Shown here one piece after another: positions 28,173-37,112 of a DNA stretch of 64,000 nt. The position numbers and the translations under genes were made by a program. Position 1 is the first letter of the stretch. The number at the start of each line of letters is the position of its first letter. The notes beneath the pieces were generated by a model that saw nothing but the letters and a program-made list of their open reading frames with translations, was not told the origin of the DNA and ran no database searches. The DNA comes from Accumulibacter sp. (GTDB lineage: Bacteria > Pseudomonadota > Gammaproteobacteria > Burkholderiales > Rhodocyclaceae), in assembly GCA_024235715.1 (NCBI GenBank), contig JACKLW010000013.1, positions 62,001 to 126,000 of the forward strand, written 5' to 3'.

Positions 28173-28937
28173 ATGAACAGCCCACCCAAGTCAGTGCCAG
28201 GCGCGAAGGCCGGGGCGCCTGCGCGGCAAGGCAGGAAGAAGCCGTCGGCGGCCGCAAAGCCCAAGGCCGCGGCTGCAAACGAGTCCGGCCTGCTTGAGCA
28301 GGTGCGCGCCGTCGCTGGCAGATTGCTCGACGTCAGCTCTGCGGCCGGGGTCGCCGGGCGAACGCTGGATACGGCGAGCAGGGTTTCCCGCGCGCTGTTG
28401 GATGGGCAGGCCATGGAAGCGGCGTCGGAGGTCCTGAAGGCCGTGTTGCCCAGTGCCGCAGAGTCCGCGGCCTGGGCGAGGACCGGCGCAGCGATACGCA
28501 AGATGCGCGAGAACGCCGGCTTGACGATCACGGAACTCGGAGCCGCGATCGATCTCGAGGATCCGTCGCTGGTCGAGGCCCTGGAGAACGGCCGCATCGC
28601 GCTGTCGTTCGAGCTGATCCTCCGGCTGGCGGCGGTATTTGGCCGCAAGGACCCGATCGGCTTTGTCATGGGCCTGACGCGCACCGCCAATCCGGCGTTG
28701 TGGAAGAGCCTTGAAGACCTCGGCGTCGGCAAGCTCGTCCTGCAGTCGGTACGCGAGCACCAGTTCGTCAATGTCTATCGCAGCAACGATCAGGCGCGAG
28801 CCCTCAGTGATGAGGAGTTCGCCGAGATTCTCGGTTTCACGCAGGCCGCCTTCGAGATGGCGATGGCTCAGCGCGAACGCTCCAGGCTTCGTCAGCAAGG
28901 CCGCCAGACGGGCGGCAGGCCGGCGGCGGACGCATGA
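28173..28937 (+). CDS. XRE-family helix-turn-helix regulator with Ala/Lys-rich N-terminal tail
   Basis: This 254-residue protein has a basic, low-complexity tail (residues 1-36, rich in Ala, Lys and Pro), an amphipathic middle section and an XRE-type HTH around residues 108-165. The HTH reads 'IRKMRENAGLTITELGAAIDL' then 'VEALENGRIALSFELILRLAAVFG'. A helical C-terminal part follows. The start is the ATG preceded by AGAGGA at 28161-28166. The frame stays open upstream to 27771, but that part has no domain and no ribosome site. The gene stands alone, between the giant gene and dksA. Whether it controls the giant gene is unknown. Confidence 0.8.
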   Translation: MNSPPKSVPGAKAGAPARQGRKKPSAAAKPKAAAANESGLLEQVRAVAGRLLDVSSAAGVAGRTLDTASRVSRALLDGQAMEAASEVLKAVLPSAAESAAWARTGAAIRKMRENAGLTITELGAAIDLEDPSLVEALENGRIALSFELILRLAAVFGRKDPIGFVMGLTRTANPALWKSLEDLGVGKLVLQSVREHQFVNVYRSNDQARALSDEEFAEILGFTQAAFEMAMAQRERSRLRQQGRQTGGRPAADA

Positions 28938-29020
28938 GTTGTGCCGCCCATGGCTGTGGCGCCGCGGCAGCGCGCAGGTCGCGCGCGCTTGCCTGGCGCG
29001 GGGGCGCCCGGAGTGACTGC

Positions 29021-29049
29021 TTGCCAGACGGCGTCATTTCTGATATTTA
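29021..29049 (+). promoter_or_regulatory. Candidate sigma-70 promoter for dksA
   Basis: TTGCCA (29021-29026) and TATTTA (29044-29049) are separated by 17 nt and lie about 33 nt before the dksA start. The -35 matches well and the -10 only partly. Confidence 0.4.
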
Positions 29050-29081
29050 CTCGTCTCTTTTGCAAATCAGGGTCTTCGAAC

Positions 29082-29507
29082 ATGGCTGAAGAGTTGATGT
29101 ACAAGCATTTCACCCCTTACGTACCGCAAGCTGGCGAGGACTACATGAACGACGCACAGCTGGCGCATTTTCGCGGCATCCTCGAAGCTCTCAAACAGCA
29201 GCTGATCGAAGACATCGAGCGTACGGTTCACACCATGAAGGATGAGGCGACCGTCTTCGCCGACCCCAATGATCGCGCGAGTCAGGAAACCGACATCGCC
29301 ATCGAGTTGCGCAACCGGGACCGGGAGCGCAAGTTGATCAAGAAGATCGAGGAGACCGTCGAACTGATCAACGCTGGTGACTACGGTTACTGTGCCGCTT
29401 GCGGCGTCGAGATCGGCATCAAACGTCTCGAAGCACGCCCGACGGCGACGCTGTGCATCGACTGCAAGACACTCGAAGAAGTGCGCGAGAAACAGATGGC
29501 CAAGTAG
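29082..29507 (+). CDS. dksA: RNA polymerase-binding transcription factor DksA
   Basis: This 141-residue protein works with ppGpp to adjust RNA polymerase at rRNA and amino-acid promoters. It shows the coiled-coil acidic tip DPNDRASQ, the strongly conserved 'ELRNRDRERKLIKKIEETVELI' arm, and a CxxC...CxxC zinc finger (YCAACG ... LCIDCK). The chosen start is ATG at 29082; an upstream in-frame extension lacks family similarity. The length is close to that of other DksA proteins (about 150). A bidirectional terminator lies 47 nt downstream, facing pnp. Confidence 0.96.
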   Translation: MAEELMYKHFTPYVPQAGEDYMNDAQLAHFRGILEALKQQLIEDIERTVHTMKDEATVFADPNDRASQETDIAIELRNRDRERKLIKKIEETVELINAGDYGYCAACGVEIGIKRLEARPTATLCIDCKTLEEVREKQMAK

Positions 29508-29554
29508 GCCGCTGGCGGGCAGGTGAGCCGGCGGTTCGATGTTCGGGGGCAGGG

Positions 29555-29581
29555 AAAAAGGACGCCGTGGCGTCCTTTTTT
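29555..29581. terminator. Bidirectional intrinsic terminator between dksA and pnp
   Basis: AAAAA, then GGACGC (29560-29565), a four-base loop and GCGTCC (29570-29575), then TTTTTT. The A-tract on one side and T-tract on the other allow termination of both dksA (+) and the rpsO-pnp transcript (-). Confidence 0.88.
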
Positions 29582-29625
29582 GCGATGCGTGAGAGCGGCG
29601 ATCGAGGCGCCGCATGGCGGCTCGA

Positions 29626-31737
29626 TTACGCCGCCGGTGCTGCTCCGCCTTCTTCGGCGGTCAATGCCTTCATGGACAGGCGGACACGGCCCTTCTCGTC
29701 GGCTTCGAGAACCTTTACGCGAACCTTCTGGCCGTCCTTGAGGTAGTCGGCAACGGCGTTGACCCGTTCGTTGGCAATCTGCGAAATATGCAACAGGCCG
29801 TCACGGCCGGGCAGGATGCTGACGATGGCCCCGAAGTCGAGCAGCTTGAGGACCGTGCCGTCATAGACCTTGCCGACTTCGACGTCGGCGGTGATCGATT
29901 CGATGCGGGCCTTGGCCGCATCGGCGGCCTCGCCACTCACCGAGGCGATGGTAATCGTACCGTCGTCCTTGATGTCGATGGTCGTGCCCGTTTCCTCGGT
30001 GATGGCGCGAATGACCGCGCCGCCCTTGCCGATCACGTCGCGAATCTTCTCGGGGTTGATCTTCATCGTGTACAGGCGCGGGGCGTAGGTCGACACTTCT
30101 TCGCGATGGCCGGACATCGAGTCCTGCATCTGCTTGAGAATGTGCAGGCGCGCTTCGCTGGCCTGGGACAGCGCGATCTGCATGATTTCCTGGGTGATCC
30201 CCTGGATCTTGATGTCCATCTGCAGGGCTGTTACGCCGTTCTCGGTACCAGCGACCTTGAAGTCCATATCGCCAAGATGATCTTCGTCGCCGAGGATATC
30301 TGTCAGCACGGCGACGCGATTGCCTTCCTTGATCAGTCCCATGGCAATACCGGCGACGTGTGCCTTGAGCGGTACGCCGGCGTCCATCAGGGCCAGCGAT
30401 GCGCCACAGACGGAAGCCATTGAACTCGATCCGTTCGATTCGGTGATCTCCGAGACGACGCGGATGGTGTACGAGAAGTCCTCCGCCGACGGCAGCACGC
30501 CAAGCAGTGCCCGTTTGGCGAGGCGGCCATGACCGATCTCGCGACGCTTTGGTGTGCCCACGCGGCCGCATTCACCGGTCGCATAGGGTGGAAAGTTGTA
30601 GTGCAGCATGAAGCGCTCGCGGTACTCGCCGCCCAGTGCGTCGATGATCTGTTCGTCGCGACCGGTGCCGAGGGTGGCGACGACGATGGCCTGTGTTTCG
30701 CCGCGGGTGAACAAGGACGAGCCGTGCGCGCGTGGCAGCACGCCGGAACGGATGGCGATCGGTCTGACGGTACGCGTGTCGCGACCATCGATGCGCGGCT
30801 CACCGGCAAGGATGCGACCACGGACGATGCGCGCTTCGGCGTCGGAGACCATGCGCCGGATAGCGCTGGCGTCCGGGGCGTTGTCGTCGGCGGTCAGCGT
30901 TTCGACGGCGTAGGCGGTGATTTCCTTGAGGCGCTGGCTGCGCAGGGACTTGCTGGTAATTCCGTAGGCTTCCTTCAGTTCGGCTTCGACCAGTTGGTCG
31001 AGCTTGCCGTGGACGGCTTCGTTGCGCGCCGCTGCCGACCATTCCCAATCCGGCTTGCCTGCTTCCTCGACCAGTTCGTTGATCGCGTTGATCGCCACCT
31101 GCATCTGCTGGTGCCCGAACATGACGGCACCGAGCATCACTTCCTCGGAAAGCTGTTGCGCTTCCGATTCGACCATCAGCACTGCTCCCTGCGTTCCTGC
31201 AACGACCAGATTGAGCTGGCTGCTGGCGAGCTGTGTGGCGCTCGGGTTGACCACGTATTGCCCGTCAAGATAGCCAACGCGGGCAGCACCGATCGGACCG
31301 TCGAAGGGGATGCCGGAAATCGCCAGCGCCGCGGAGGCACCGATCATCGCCGGGATATCGGGATCGATTTCAGGGTTGAGCGACATCACCATCGCAACGA
31401 TCTGGACTTCGTGATAGAAGCCCTCGGGGAACAGCGGGCGCAGCGGACGGTCGATCAGGCGAGAGGTCAGGGTTTCCTTTTCGGAGGGGCGGCCTTCCCG
31501 CTTGAAGAAGCCGCCCGGGATCTTGCCGGCCGCGTATGTCTTCTCTATGTAATCAACGGTCAGCGGGAAGAAGTCCTGACCGGGTTTGGCCGTCTTGTTG
31601 CCGACTGCACTGACCAGGACGACGGTGTCGTCCATCGAGACGACGACGGCGCCGCCGGCCTGGCGGGCGATTTCGCCGGTTTCCAGAGTCACCTGATGGG
31701 CGCCGTAGGCGAAGGTTTTCTTGACGATATTAAACAT
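29626..31737 (-). CDS. pnp: Polyribonucleotide nucleotidyltransferase (PNPase)
   Basis: This 703-residue 3'-5' phosphorolytic exoribonuclease is a degradosome-type enzyme of mRNA decay. Two RNase PH domains flank a helical linker. A KH domain with the GKGG loop (in '[15 protein letters not shown]') and a C-terminal S1 domain ([18 protein letters not shown]) follow. The start MFNIVKK was chosen because GAAAGG sits just upstream on the minus strand; five extra upstream codons are unlikely to be used. It lies downstream of rpsO on the same strand, the classical autoregulated pair. The length matches the family. Confidence 0.97.
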   Translation of the reverse strand: MFNIVKKTFAYGAHQVTLETGEIARQAGGAVVVSMDDTVVLVSAVGNKTAKPGQDFFPLTVDYIEKTYAAGKIPGGFFKREGRPSEKETLTSRLIDRPLRPLFPEGFYHEVQIVAMVMSLNPEIDPDIPAMIGASAALAISGIPFDGPIGAARVGYLDGQYVVNPSATQLASSQLNLVVAGTQGAVLMVESEAQQLSEEVMLGAVMFGHQQMQVAINAINELVEEAGKPDWEWSAAARNEAVHGKLDQLVEAELKEAYGITSKSLRSQRLKEITAYAVETLTADDNAPDASAIRRMVSDAEARIVRGRILAGEPRIDGRDTRTVRPIAIRSGVLPRAHGSSLFTRGETQAIVVATLGTGRDEQIIDALGGEYRERFMLHYNFPPYATGECGRVGTPKRREIGHGRLAKRALLGVLPSAEDFSYTIRVVSEITESNGSSSMASVCGASLALMDAGVPLKAHVAGIAMGLIKEGNRVAVLTDILGDEDHLGDMDFKVAGTENGVTALQMDIKIQGITQEIMQIALSQASEARLHILKQMQDSMSGHREEVSTYAPRLYTMKINPEKIRDVIGKGGAVIRAITEETGTTIDIKDDGTITIASVSGEAADAAKARIESITADVEVGKVYDGTVLKLLDFGAIVSILPGRDGLLHISQIANERVNAVADYLKDGQKVRVKVLEADEKGRVRLSMKALTAEEGGAAPAA

Positions 31738-31911
31738 TGTTGCCTTTCTCAATAGTCTGGCACGTGCCTGCCCACGACGCCGGCAGGCTATTCATCCGAT
31801 GTGCCGATGTGCCAGCCGCAGCAGAAACGGCGGCACAGCCCGCGAGGGGCTGGCCGCTGGCGGCTCTTGAAATGCCTGCATCCCGACCGCCGGGCGGATC
31901 GGCGAGCGGGC

Positions 31912-32181
31912 TTATTTGCGCAGGCCGAGACGCTGAATCAGGCTGCGGTACGAATCGACGTTGGTGCGCTTCAGATAGTCCAGCAACTTGCGGCGCCGGC
32001 TGACCATGCGCAACAGGCCGCGGCGCGAGTGATTGTCCTTCTTGTGTTCTCTGAAATGACCGGTAAGGTCGTTGATGCGGGCGGTAAGCAGGGCTACCTG
32101 CACTTCCGAAGAACCGGAGTCGCCAGCCGCGCGCTGGTACTCGGCCATGATGCCTGCTTTTTGCTCGACGTTGATCGCCAT
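31912..32181 (-). CDS. rpsO: 30S ribosomal protein S15
   Basis: This 89-residue protein binds 16S rRNA early in small-subunit assembly and represses its own mRNA in E. coli. Typical S15 segments are visible: '[21 protein letters not shown]', '[12 protein letters not shown]' and '[11 protein letters not shown]'. The start ATG is preceded by AAAGAGAG on the minus strand. The 174 nt between rpsO and pnp hold a short GC hairpin (AGCCC/GGGCT) but no T-run, consistent with read-through into pnp. Confidence 0.97.
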   Translation of the reverse strand: MAINVEQKAGIMAEYQRAAGDSGSSEVQVALLTARINDLTGHFREHKKDNHSRRGLLRMVSRRRKLLDYLKRTNVDSYRSLIQRLGLRK

Positions 32182-32359
32182 GTCAAACTCTCTTTCATGA
32201 AAAACGGCGCAGCCCCGGTTTGATAGAGCCAAACGCCTGATGGATAAATGGTTATTCGCTTGGCGAAGCGAGCCGGAGAGTTTAACCGCTGCCCGGCCGA
32301 GCGGCAAGAAGCAGCAGCGATATTTCTCATTGCTGGCAGGGTATTCCCTGTTCCGCTGC

Positions 32360-32950
32360 CTATCGCTGATCGTGCCTGATCGCGGCCAGTTCGTCGCTGG
32401 TGTTGATGTTCCGGAAGGCGGCCGCCTCGTCGTCGAAAGCCACTACGACGCTGTTCACCGTGCGCTGCCAGAGATCGAGCTTGCGCTCACCGCGCTCAAG
32501 GAAAGCGCCAAGTTGTGGCAACAGCTCGCGGCGACACAGGCAGAATACCGGCTGCAGCTGGTCGAAAGTGCGTGCCGTGGCCAGATCGGCGCCATGCTGC
32601 GCCATCGCTGACCGCAGGCGCGCAACGAGGTCGCGCGGCAGAAATGGCGAATCACACGGCGCCGTAGCGACCAGTGGATGTGCCGCGCAGGACAGGGCCG
32701 CGTGCAGCCCGGCCAGCGGACCGGCAAAGCCGCTGACATGATCGGTGATCACCGGATAGCCCAGGGCCCGGTATTGCACGATGCCCTGATTGGCGTTGAG
32801 CAGCAGTTGCTCTACCTGCGGCGCGAAGCGGTCGGCCACCCACTGCACCAGTGGCCTGCCGCCGAGCAGTTGCAGTCCCTTGTCGACCCCGCCCATGCGG
32901 CGGCCCTGGCCACCCGCCAGGATGACCCCCGTGATCGCGTCGCCATGCAT
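32360..32950 (-). CDS. mobA: Molybdenum cofactor guanylyltransferase MobA
   Basis: This enzyme transfers GMP from GTP to molybdopterin to make the guanine dinucleotide cofactor. The 196-residue protein has the N-terminal nucleotidyltransferase signature [17 protein letters not shown], then '[10 protein letters not shown]' with the metal-binding aspartate, and the C-terminal 'NINTSDEL' typical of MobA. The start is set at the MHGDAITG methionine; a 19-codon upstream extension lacks family features. The gene lies 31 nt downstream of an unrecognised gene on the same strand. No other molybdopterin genes are in the window. Confidence 0.93.
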   Translation of the reverse strand: MHGDAITGVILAGGQGRRMGGVDKGLQLLGGRPLVQWVADRFAPQVEQLLLNANQGIVQYRALGYPVITDHVSGFAGPLAGLHAALSCAAHPLVATAPCDSPFLPRDLVARLRSAMAQHGADLATARTFDQLQPVFCLCRRELLPQLGAFLERGERKLDLWQRTVNSVVVAFDDEAAAFRNINTSDELAAIRHDQR

Positions 32951-32981
32951 GGCGACGCTGCTGCTGCGCTGGCCAAACGCT

Positions 32982-33542
32982 TCACGCAAAGCCAGGCAGC
33001 CAGCCACTCTGCTGGGGCGTCGTTACGGCTTCCAGCGTACCCTGAAAAAGCGCTTCGATGACCGGTGCTTCGCGCCAGCGTTCGTTCATGAAGGTCAGCC
33101 CGACTTCTTCGACCAGCGCGCCTTTCCAGTAGTGGTTGGCGATTTCATCGAGGGTCGACAGACTGAGGCTGTGCGGCAGGCGAAGATAGTCGAGCCAGCT
33201 CGAATCGTGGAACGAGCAGACATAGGCTCCCGTACTGCGGGCGCGGGTGAGCGCCCTGCCAAAGACGCGCGCCGGATGCTTGGCACGGAAGGTCTCGGCA
33301 TCGACGCGGGTGGCGAAAAGCACAACGGCGTGCAGGCGGCTGGGGAAGTGCTGATACAGTCGCTGGCGGAAATATTCGAGGTGATACTCGGCAAAGTAGT
33401 TCTGGACCGTTGCGATGCGGTCTTCCGGGAGGGAGTCGGCGAAGGGGTTGTCCACCAGGATGTCCCAGCCGGGGAGCTCCGCATCAGCGTCCAGCCAGGC
33501 GTACAACTCGAGCGTGGCGCTATCCTTGAGCAGATGATCCAT
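32982..33542 (-). CDS. Conserved-looking hypothetical protein upstream of mobA
   Basis: I do not recognise this 186-residue protein. It is soluble, with no signal peptide or membrane segment, and acidic at the N-terminus (MDHLLKDSATLELYAWLDAD). It has several aromatic stretches ('VQNYFAEYHLEYFRQRLYQHF', 'VCSFHDSSWLDYLRLP') that look like a compact alpha/beta enzyme or binding fold. The start is the internal methionine before DHLLKD; the longer 34-codon extension is Arg/Gly-rich and poorly supported. It may be co-transcribed with mobA (31-nt gap), but no function follows from that alone. Confidence 0.7.
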   Translation of the reverse strand: MDHLLKDSATLELYAWLDADAELPGWDILVDNPFADSLPEDRIATVQNYFAEYHLEYFRQRLYQHFPSRLHAVVLFATRVDAETFRAKHPARVFGRALTRARSTGAYVCSFHDSSWLDYLRLPHSLSLSTLDEIANHYWKGALVEEVGLTFMNERWREAPVIEALFQGTLEAVTTPQQSGWLPGFA

Positions 33543-33678
33543 GCGTTGTCGTCGGCCGGTCGTCAGCGCTGGGCGCTTGCCGGGCTGCCCGCCGTTGTGC
33601 ATTCCCGCGTCACCTTCGGCCCGCAGCGTTTCGCCTGTGACCATCGTCTCCCGCAGGGTGGCGCCGTAGACCGCATGT

Positions 33679-34122
33679 TCACGTGCTGCGGCCGAACTTT
33701 TCCACCAGTTGCCCCAGCTTGGCCGCGTGTTGACGGGCCGCGGCCTCGGCCTCGCGCTGTGCCTTGCGTTGTTCCGCCTGTCTTTTCAGACGTTCCTGTA
33801 CCAGTTCCGATGCATGCGAGCGGTGCGTCGCCGTGATTTCGCCTGCGGGCTGGCCGTCGAGGTCCACGCGGGCGGTCGCCTGGGCGCTTGCTTTCAGGTA
33901 GCGCAGCGAGTGTGTGTGGATTCCCAGCGCAATACGCAGGGGTTTGCGCTCCAGCTCGGGCAGTCGCGCCAATAGCTGCTTGTCGATGCCGATGGCCAGC
34001 GGCAGGCAGTCGCGGAAGACCGGGAACTTCTCCTGCAATTCCTTCAATAGCTGGCGAGCTTTCTGGGCTGGCGGCGGACTTGCTTCCCGGCTGGAGGCCG
34101 GGCCTGGGGTGGGCGTATTCAT
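33679..34122 (-). CDS. ProQ/FinO-domain RNA-binding protein
   Basis: This 147-residue protein carries a ProQ/FinO domain (about residues 20-110), including 'LQEKFPVFRDCLPLAIGI', 'LRIALGIHTHSLRYLKA' and a RVDLDGQPAGEIT strand. A charged, Ala/Gln/Arg-rich helical tail follows. The family binds structured RNAs such as sRNAs and mRNA 3' ends. The start MNTPTPG was chosen; a 25-codon upstream extension lacks the domain. It sits alone behind the fatty acyl reductase on the same strand, separated by a hairpin. Confidence 0.88.
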   Translation of the reverse strand: MNTPTPGPASSREASPPPAQKARQLLKELQEKFPVFRDCLPLAIGIDKQLLARLPELERKPLRIALGIHTHSLRYLKASAQATARVDLDGQPAGEITATHRSHASELVQERLKRQAEQRKAQREAEAAARQHAAKLGQLVEKFGRST

Positions 34123-34172
34123 GGATGGAATGATCGGCTGCGAAAAAAAGAGGAGTGGTCGGCACACCCGGC

Positions 34173-34196
34173 TGCCCGGCAGCGACTCGCCGGGCA
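34173..34196 (-). terminator. GC hairpin downstream of the acyl reductase gene
   Basis: Perfect 8-bp arms TGCCCGGC (34173-34180) and GCCGGGCA (34189-34196) flank an 8-nt loop. On the minus strand a T7 run follows, but about 23 nt later, so it is an imperfect intrinsic terminator. Confidence 0.4.
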
Positions 34197-34245
34197 CGCT
34201 TTCTGGTCGCGAGCGCGGCGGGCGTCTGCCAGCGGACGCAGTGGG

Positions 34246-36231
34246 TCAGAAGTGAATCCCGCGCATCATCTGCGAAAAGGCGATCTGGTCGGCCGTTTGC
34301 GGTACGGCCTCGCTCTTCTGGTGCGTGGCGGCACTGGAATCGGTAAACATGCGGAAGCTGGTATTCATCACGATTTGCGCAAGCTTCGGCGTCAGCGAAT
34401 GCAGCAGGGCACCGAAGATCCCGAGCCGGGTGGCAATGCGCACGGGTTTATGGATGATCGCCTCGACGACCAGATCAGCAGCTTCTTCGGGAGAAAGTGT
34501 CGGCACCTGATCGTAGATCTTGGTTGGCGCGATCATCGGCGTGCGCACCAGCGGCATGTTGATGGTGGTGAACTCGATGCCGCGATCGGCAAACTCGGAC
34601 GCGGCGCAGCGGGCCCAGGCATCCATCGCGGCTTTCGAGGCGACGTAGGCCGAGAAACGTGGGGCATTGGTCAGGACACCGATCGAAGAGATGTTGATCA
34701 CCTGGCCCTTGTGTTTGGCAATCATGCCCGGCAGGAGGCCCATGGTCAGCCGCAGGGCACCGAAGTAGTTCACTTCCATGGTTCGTTCGAAGTCGTGGAA
34801 ACGATCGAAAGAGTTCTCGATACCGCGACGAATCGAGCGCCCGGCGTTGTTTACCAGGATGTGTACGCCACCGAGTTCCCCATTCAGCGTCTTCACGAGC
34901 GCGTCACACTGCTCGTGGCTGGCAATATCGACCGTGTGCGTTATCAATGACAGGCCGGCGGCCTCGAACTCCCTGCGGGTTTCATCGAGTGTTTGCTGGT
35001 CGCGGGCAATGGTGACCGTGATCGCGCCGGCCTCGGCCATCTTGCGGGCGGTGGCCTTGCCGATCCCGGAGGAGCCGCCGGTGACCAGTACCACCTTGCC
35101 CTCGACCTTGCCACGCAGGGTGCGATCGATGAACAGGTCAGGGTCGAGGTGACGTTCCCAGTAGTCCCACAGACGCCAGGCGTAGCTGTCGAGCGCCGGT
35201 ACGGAAATGCCGGTGCCCTTGAGTGCACGCTGCGTTTCGCGGCAATCGAAACGCGTCGGGTAGTTGATGAAGTCAAGAATGTCATCGGGCAGGCCGAGGT
35301 CCTTCATGACCGCGCTGCGGATACGTCGCACCGGCGTCAGGGCGAACATCGCCTTGCGTACCGAGCGCGGGATGAAGCCGAGCAGTGCGGCGTTGATGCG
35401 CATCGCCATTTCCGGTGCGTGGGCCGCGCGCGCAAAGGTGTTGAGCAGGTCGCCAACGCGCATCGGCGTTGGGTCGGTAAGGTGGAAGCAGCGACCATCT
35501 TCATTCTTGAGGTGCGCGATGTGGTCCATCGCGGCGACCACGAAGTCGACCGGTACGACATTGATGCGCCCGCCTTCGATGCCGATCGTCGGCATCCACG
35601 CCGGGAAGGTCTTGCGGATTTTCTGAATCAGCTTGAAGAAGTAATAGGGGCCATCGATCTTGTCCATTTCGCCGGTTCGCGAGTCGCCGACGACAATCGC
35701 CGGACGAAACACGCGCCACGGGATCCTGCACTCCTGGCGAACGATGGCTTCGGAATCGTGTTTGGTGCGGAAGTAGGGATTTTCGAGGTTCTCCGCTTCG
35801 TCGAACATGTCTTCGCGAAACAGCCCCTCGAAGAGCCCGGCGGCGGCGATCGAACTGACCAGGTGAAAGTGTTTGGCGGCGATTTCTTCCGCCAGCTGCA
35901 CGGTGTTGCGCGTGCCGTCGACATTTGCACGCTGCTGCGCCTCGGCGCTGGCCTTGAGATCATAGACGGCCGCCAGGTGGAAAAAATGCGCGACCTTGCC
36001 TTCGAGCTTGCGTACATCGCTTTTCGCGACGCCCAGATGCTCCTGCGTCAGGTCGCCGACAATCGGGACGACACGCTTTTCGTCGCAACCCCAATACTCG
36101 TACAACTCCCGGAGTCTGTCCGAGTCGAGGCTGCGCGTCAGGATATAGACGACAGCGCCGCGGCGGGCCAGCAGTCTTGCGACCAGCCGTTTGCCGATGA
36201 ATCCAGTCGCGCCCGTTACAAAGTAATTCAT
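34246..36231 (-). CDS. Two-domain fatty acyl-CoA/aldehyde reductase (Marinobacter-type)
   Basis: This 661-residue fusion joins two NAD(P)H-binding reductase domains. Domain 1 (1-365) is an extended SDR with TGATGFIG at 6-13 and catalytic Y153xxxK157. Domain 2 (375-600) is a classical SDR with TGGSSGIG at 384-391 and Y529xxxK533. Long stretches, such as 'GRSIRRGIENSFDRFHDFERTM' and 'TINMPLVRTPMIAPTKIYDQVPTL', match from memory the Marinobacter fatty acyl reductase that makes fatty alcohols for wax esters; the length is also the same. It is divergent from the phasin gene. A wax ester synthase encoded 3.6 kb away supports the role. Substrate range is inferred. Confidence 0.85.
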   Translation of the reverse strand: MNYFVTGATGFIGKRLVARLLARRGAVVYILTRSLDSDRLRELYEYWGCDEKRVVPIVGDLTQEHLGVAKSDVRKLEGKVAHFFHLAAVYDLKASAEAQQRANVDGTRNTVQLAEEIAAKHFHLVSSIAAAGLFEGLFREDMFDEAENLENPYFRTKHDSEAIVRQECRIPWRVFRPAIVVGDSRTGEMDKIDGPYYFFKLIQKIRKTFPAWMPTIGIEGGRINVVPVDFVVAAMDHIAHLKNEDGRCFHLTDPTPMRVGDLLNTFARAAHAPEMAMRINAALLGFIPRSVRKAMFALTPVRRIRSAVMKDLGLPDDILDFINYPTRFDCRETQRALKGTGISVPALDSYAWRLWDYWERHLDPDLFIDRTLRGKVEGKVVLVTGGSSGIGKATARKMAEAGAITVTIARDQQTLDETRREFEAAGLSLITHTVDIASHEQCDALVKTLNGELGGVHILVNNAGRSIRRGIENSFDRFHDFERTMEVNYFGALRLTMGLLPGMIAKHKGQVINISSIGVLTNAPRFSAYVASKAAMDAWARCAASEFADRGIEFTTINMPLVRTPMIAPTKIYDQVPTLSPEEAADLVVEAIIHKPVRIATRLGIFGALLHSLTPKLAQIVMNTSFRMFTDSSAATHQKSEAVPQTADQIAFSQMMRGIHF

Positions 36232-36292
36232 TGCCGTCTCCCGAGAATCCCAAGTCTTCTTGTAAGGTCACCGTCTGTCGAAGCAGCCGACG

Positions 36293-36346
36293 CTAGAGGC
36301 TATACTCTAGGCCTTTAGTGTGCGTCCTCTAGATATTGTCACTAGA
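36293..36346. promoter_or_regulatory. Dyad and CTAG cluster between acyl reductase and phasin genes
   Basis: CTAGAG (36293-36298) and CTCTAG (36305-36310) form a 6-bp dyad around GCTATA. The dyad overlaps a good -10 hexamer TATACT (36301-36306) reading towards the phasin gene. TCTAGA (36328-36333) and ACTAGA (36341-36346) follow. Four CTAG tetramers within 53 bp is striking in GC-rich DNA and suggests an operator for a repressor controlling one or both genes. The regulator is unknown; the TetR gene downstream is one candidate. Confidence 0.5.
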
Positions 36347-36411
36347 CTCGCTTTCCAGGGCAAGCAAAAAAGCTTGTCGATCTTTTGATTGGTGTGTTCA
36401 AGGAGAGAAAA

Positions 36412-36987
36412 GTGGGCAAGAAACTTAAAGAACTGGCAGGTGGCACGACGGAAAACCAACTGGCATCGACGGTCAAGGAATCCGCCCAGCAAATCTGGCT
36501 GGCCGGGCTCGGCGCTTTCGCCAAGGCGCAGGAAGAGGGCGGCAAGGTGTTCGACGCACTGGTCAAGGAGGGCGAGAGCATTCAGTCGAAAACCCGCAAG
36601 GTGACCGACCAGAAGCTCGCCGAGGTTGCCGGCAAGGCAACCGGGACCTGGGACCGCCTTGAGCAGGTCTTCGAGGACCGTGTGGCGCGCGCTCTGGGCA
36701 GTCTCGGCGTGCCGAGCAAGCAGGATATCGACAGCTTGTCGAAGCGGGTTGTCGAGCTGAGCGCGGCTGTACAGGCACTAACCGACGGAAAACCGGCTAC
36801 CCGGTCGGCAGCACCCAAGACGGCGCTCAAGACGGCCACCAAGACGGTCGAGAACGCCGCGGGAGCGGTTGCCGCCGCCAGACCGGCTACCCGCAAACCA
36901 ACAGTGCGCAAGGCGGTGGCGGCAAAGTCGGCGGCGCCGGTAACCCCTGCCGACGTGCTGAACACACTTCCCAAGAGCGGCGAGTAA
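36412..36987 (+). CDS. Phasin (PHA granule-associated protein) with histone-like tail
   Basis: This 191-residue PhaI/PhaF-type protein coats intracellular polyester granules. The N-terminal half is the phasin domain ('VKESAQQIWLAGLGAFAKAQ', 'FDALVKEGE', 'DRLEQVFEDRVARALGSLGV'), followed by a short coiled coil ('SLSKRVVELSAAVQAL'). The C-terminal 55 residues are rich in Ala, Lys, Thr and Pro, like the DNA-binding tail of PhaF. The start is GTG at 36412 with AGGAGAG five nt upstream. It is divergent from the acyl reductase. Whether it coats PHA, wax or both is unknown. Confidence 0.92.
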   Translation: MGKKLKELAGGTTENQLASTVKESAQQIWLAGLGAFAKAQEEGGKVFDALVKEGESIQSKTRKVTDQKLAEVAGKATGTWDRLEQVFEDRVARALGSLGVPSKQDIDSLSKRVVELSAAVQALTDGKPATRSAAPKTALKTATKTVENAAGAVAAARPATRKPTVRKAVAAKSAAPVTPADVLNTLPKSGE

Positions 36988-37022
36988 TCCTGGCGCCAGC
37001 CTTGCGATGCGGGTCGCGGACA

Positions 37023-37051
37023 CGCCTCCCGCCGCAAGCTGCCGGGAGGCG
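37023..37051 (+). terminator. Strong hairpin after the phasin gene
   Basis: Perfect 9-bp arms CGCCTCCCG (37023-37031) and CGGGAGGCG (37043-37051) flank an 11-nt loop, starting 36 nt after the phasin stop. No T-run follows, so it may act as an mRNA 3' stabiliser or a partial terminator. Confidence 0.5.
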
Positions 37052-37112
37052 GTCGAAGCGGTGTCTCCTTTGCCACCGCAGACAGCGCCTTCTTTGACAC
37101 GAGGGCTGCTAC

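Noticed and set aside
30529-31755. A 408-codon plus-strand frame opposite pnp
   Set aside because: pnp is unmistakable on the minus strand.
34993-36318. A 441-codon plus-strand frame opposite the acyl reductase
   Set aside because: Both Rossmann motifs and active-site residues are intact on the minus strand.
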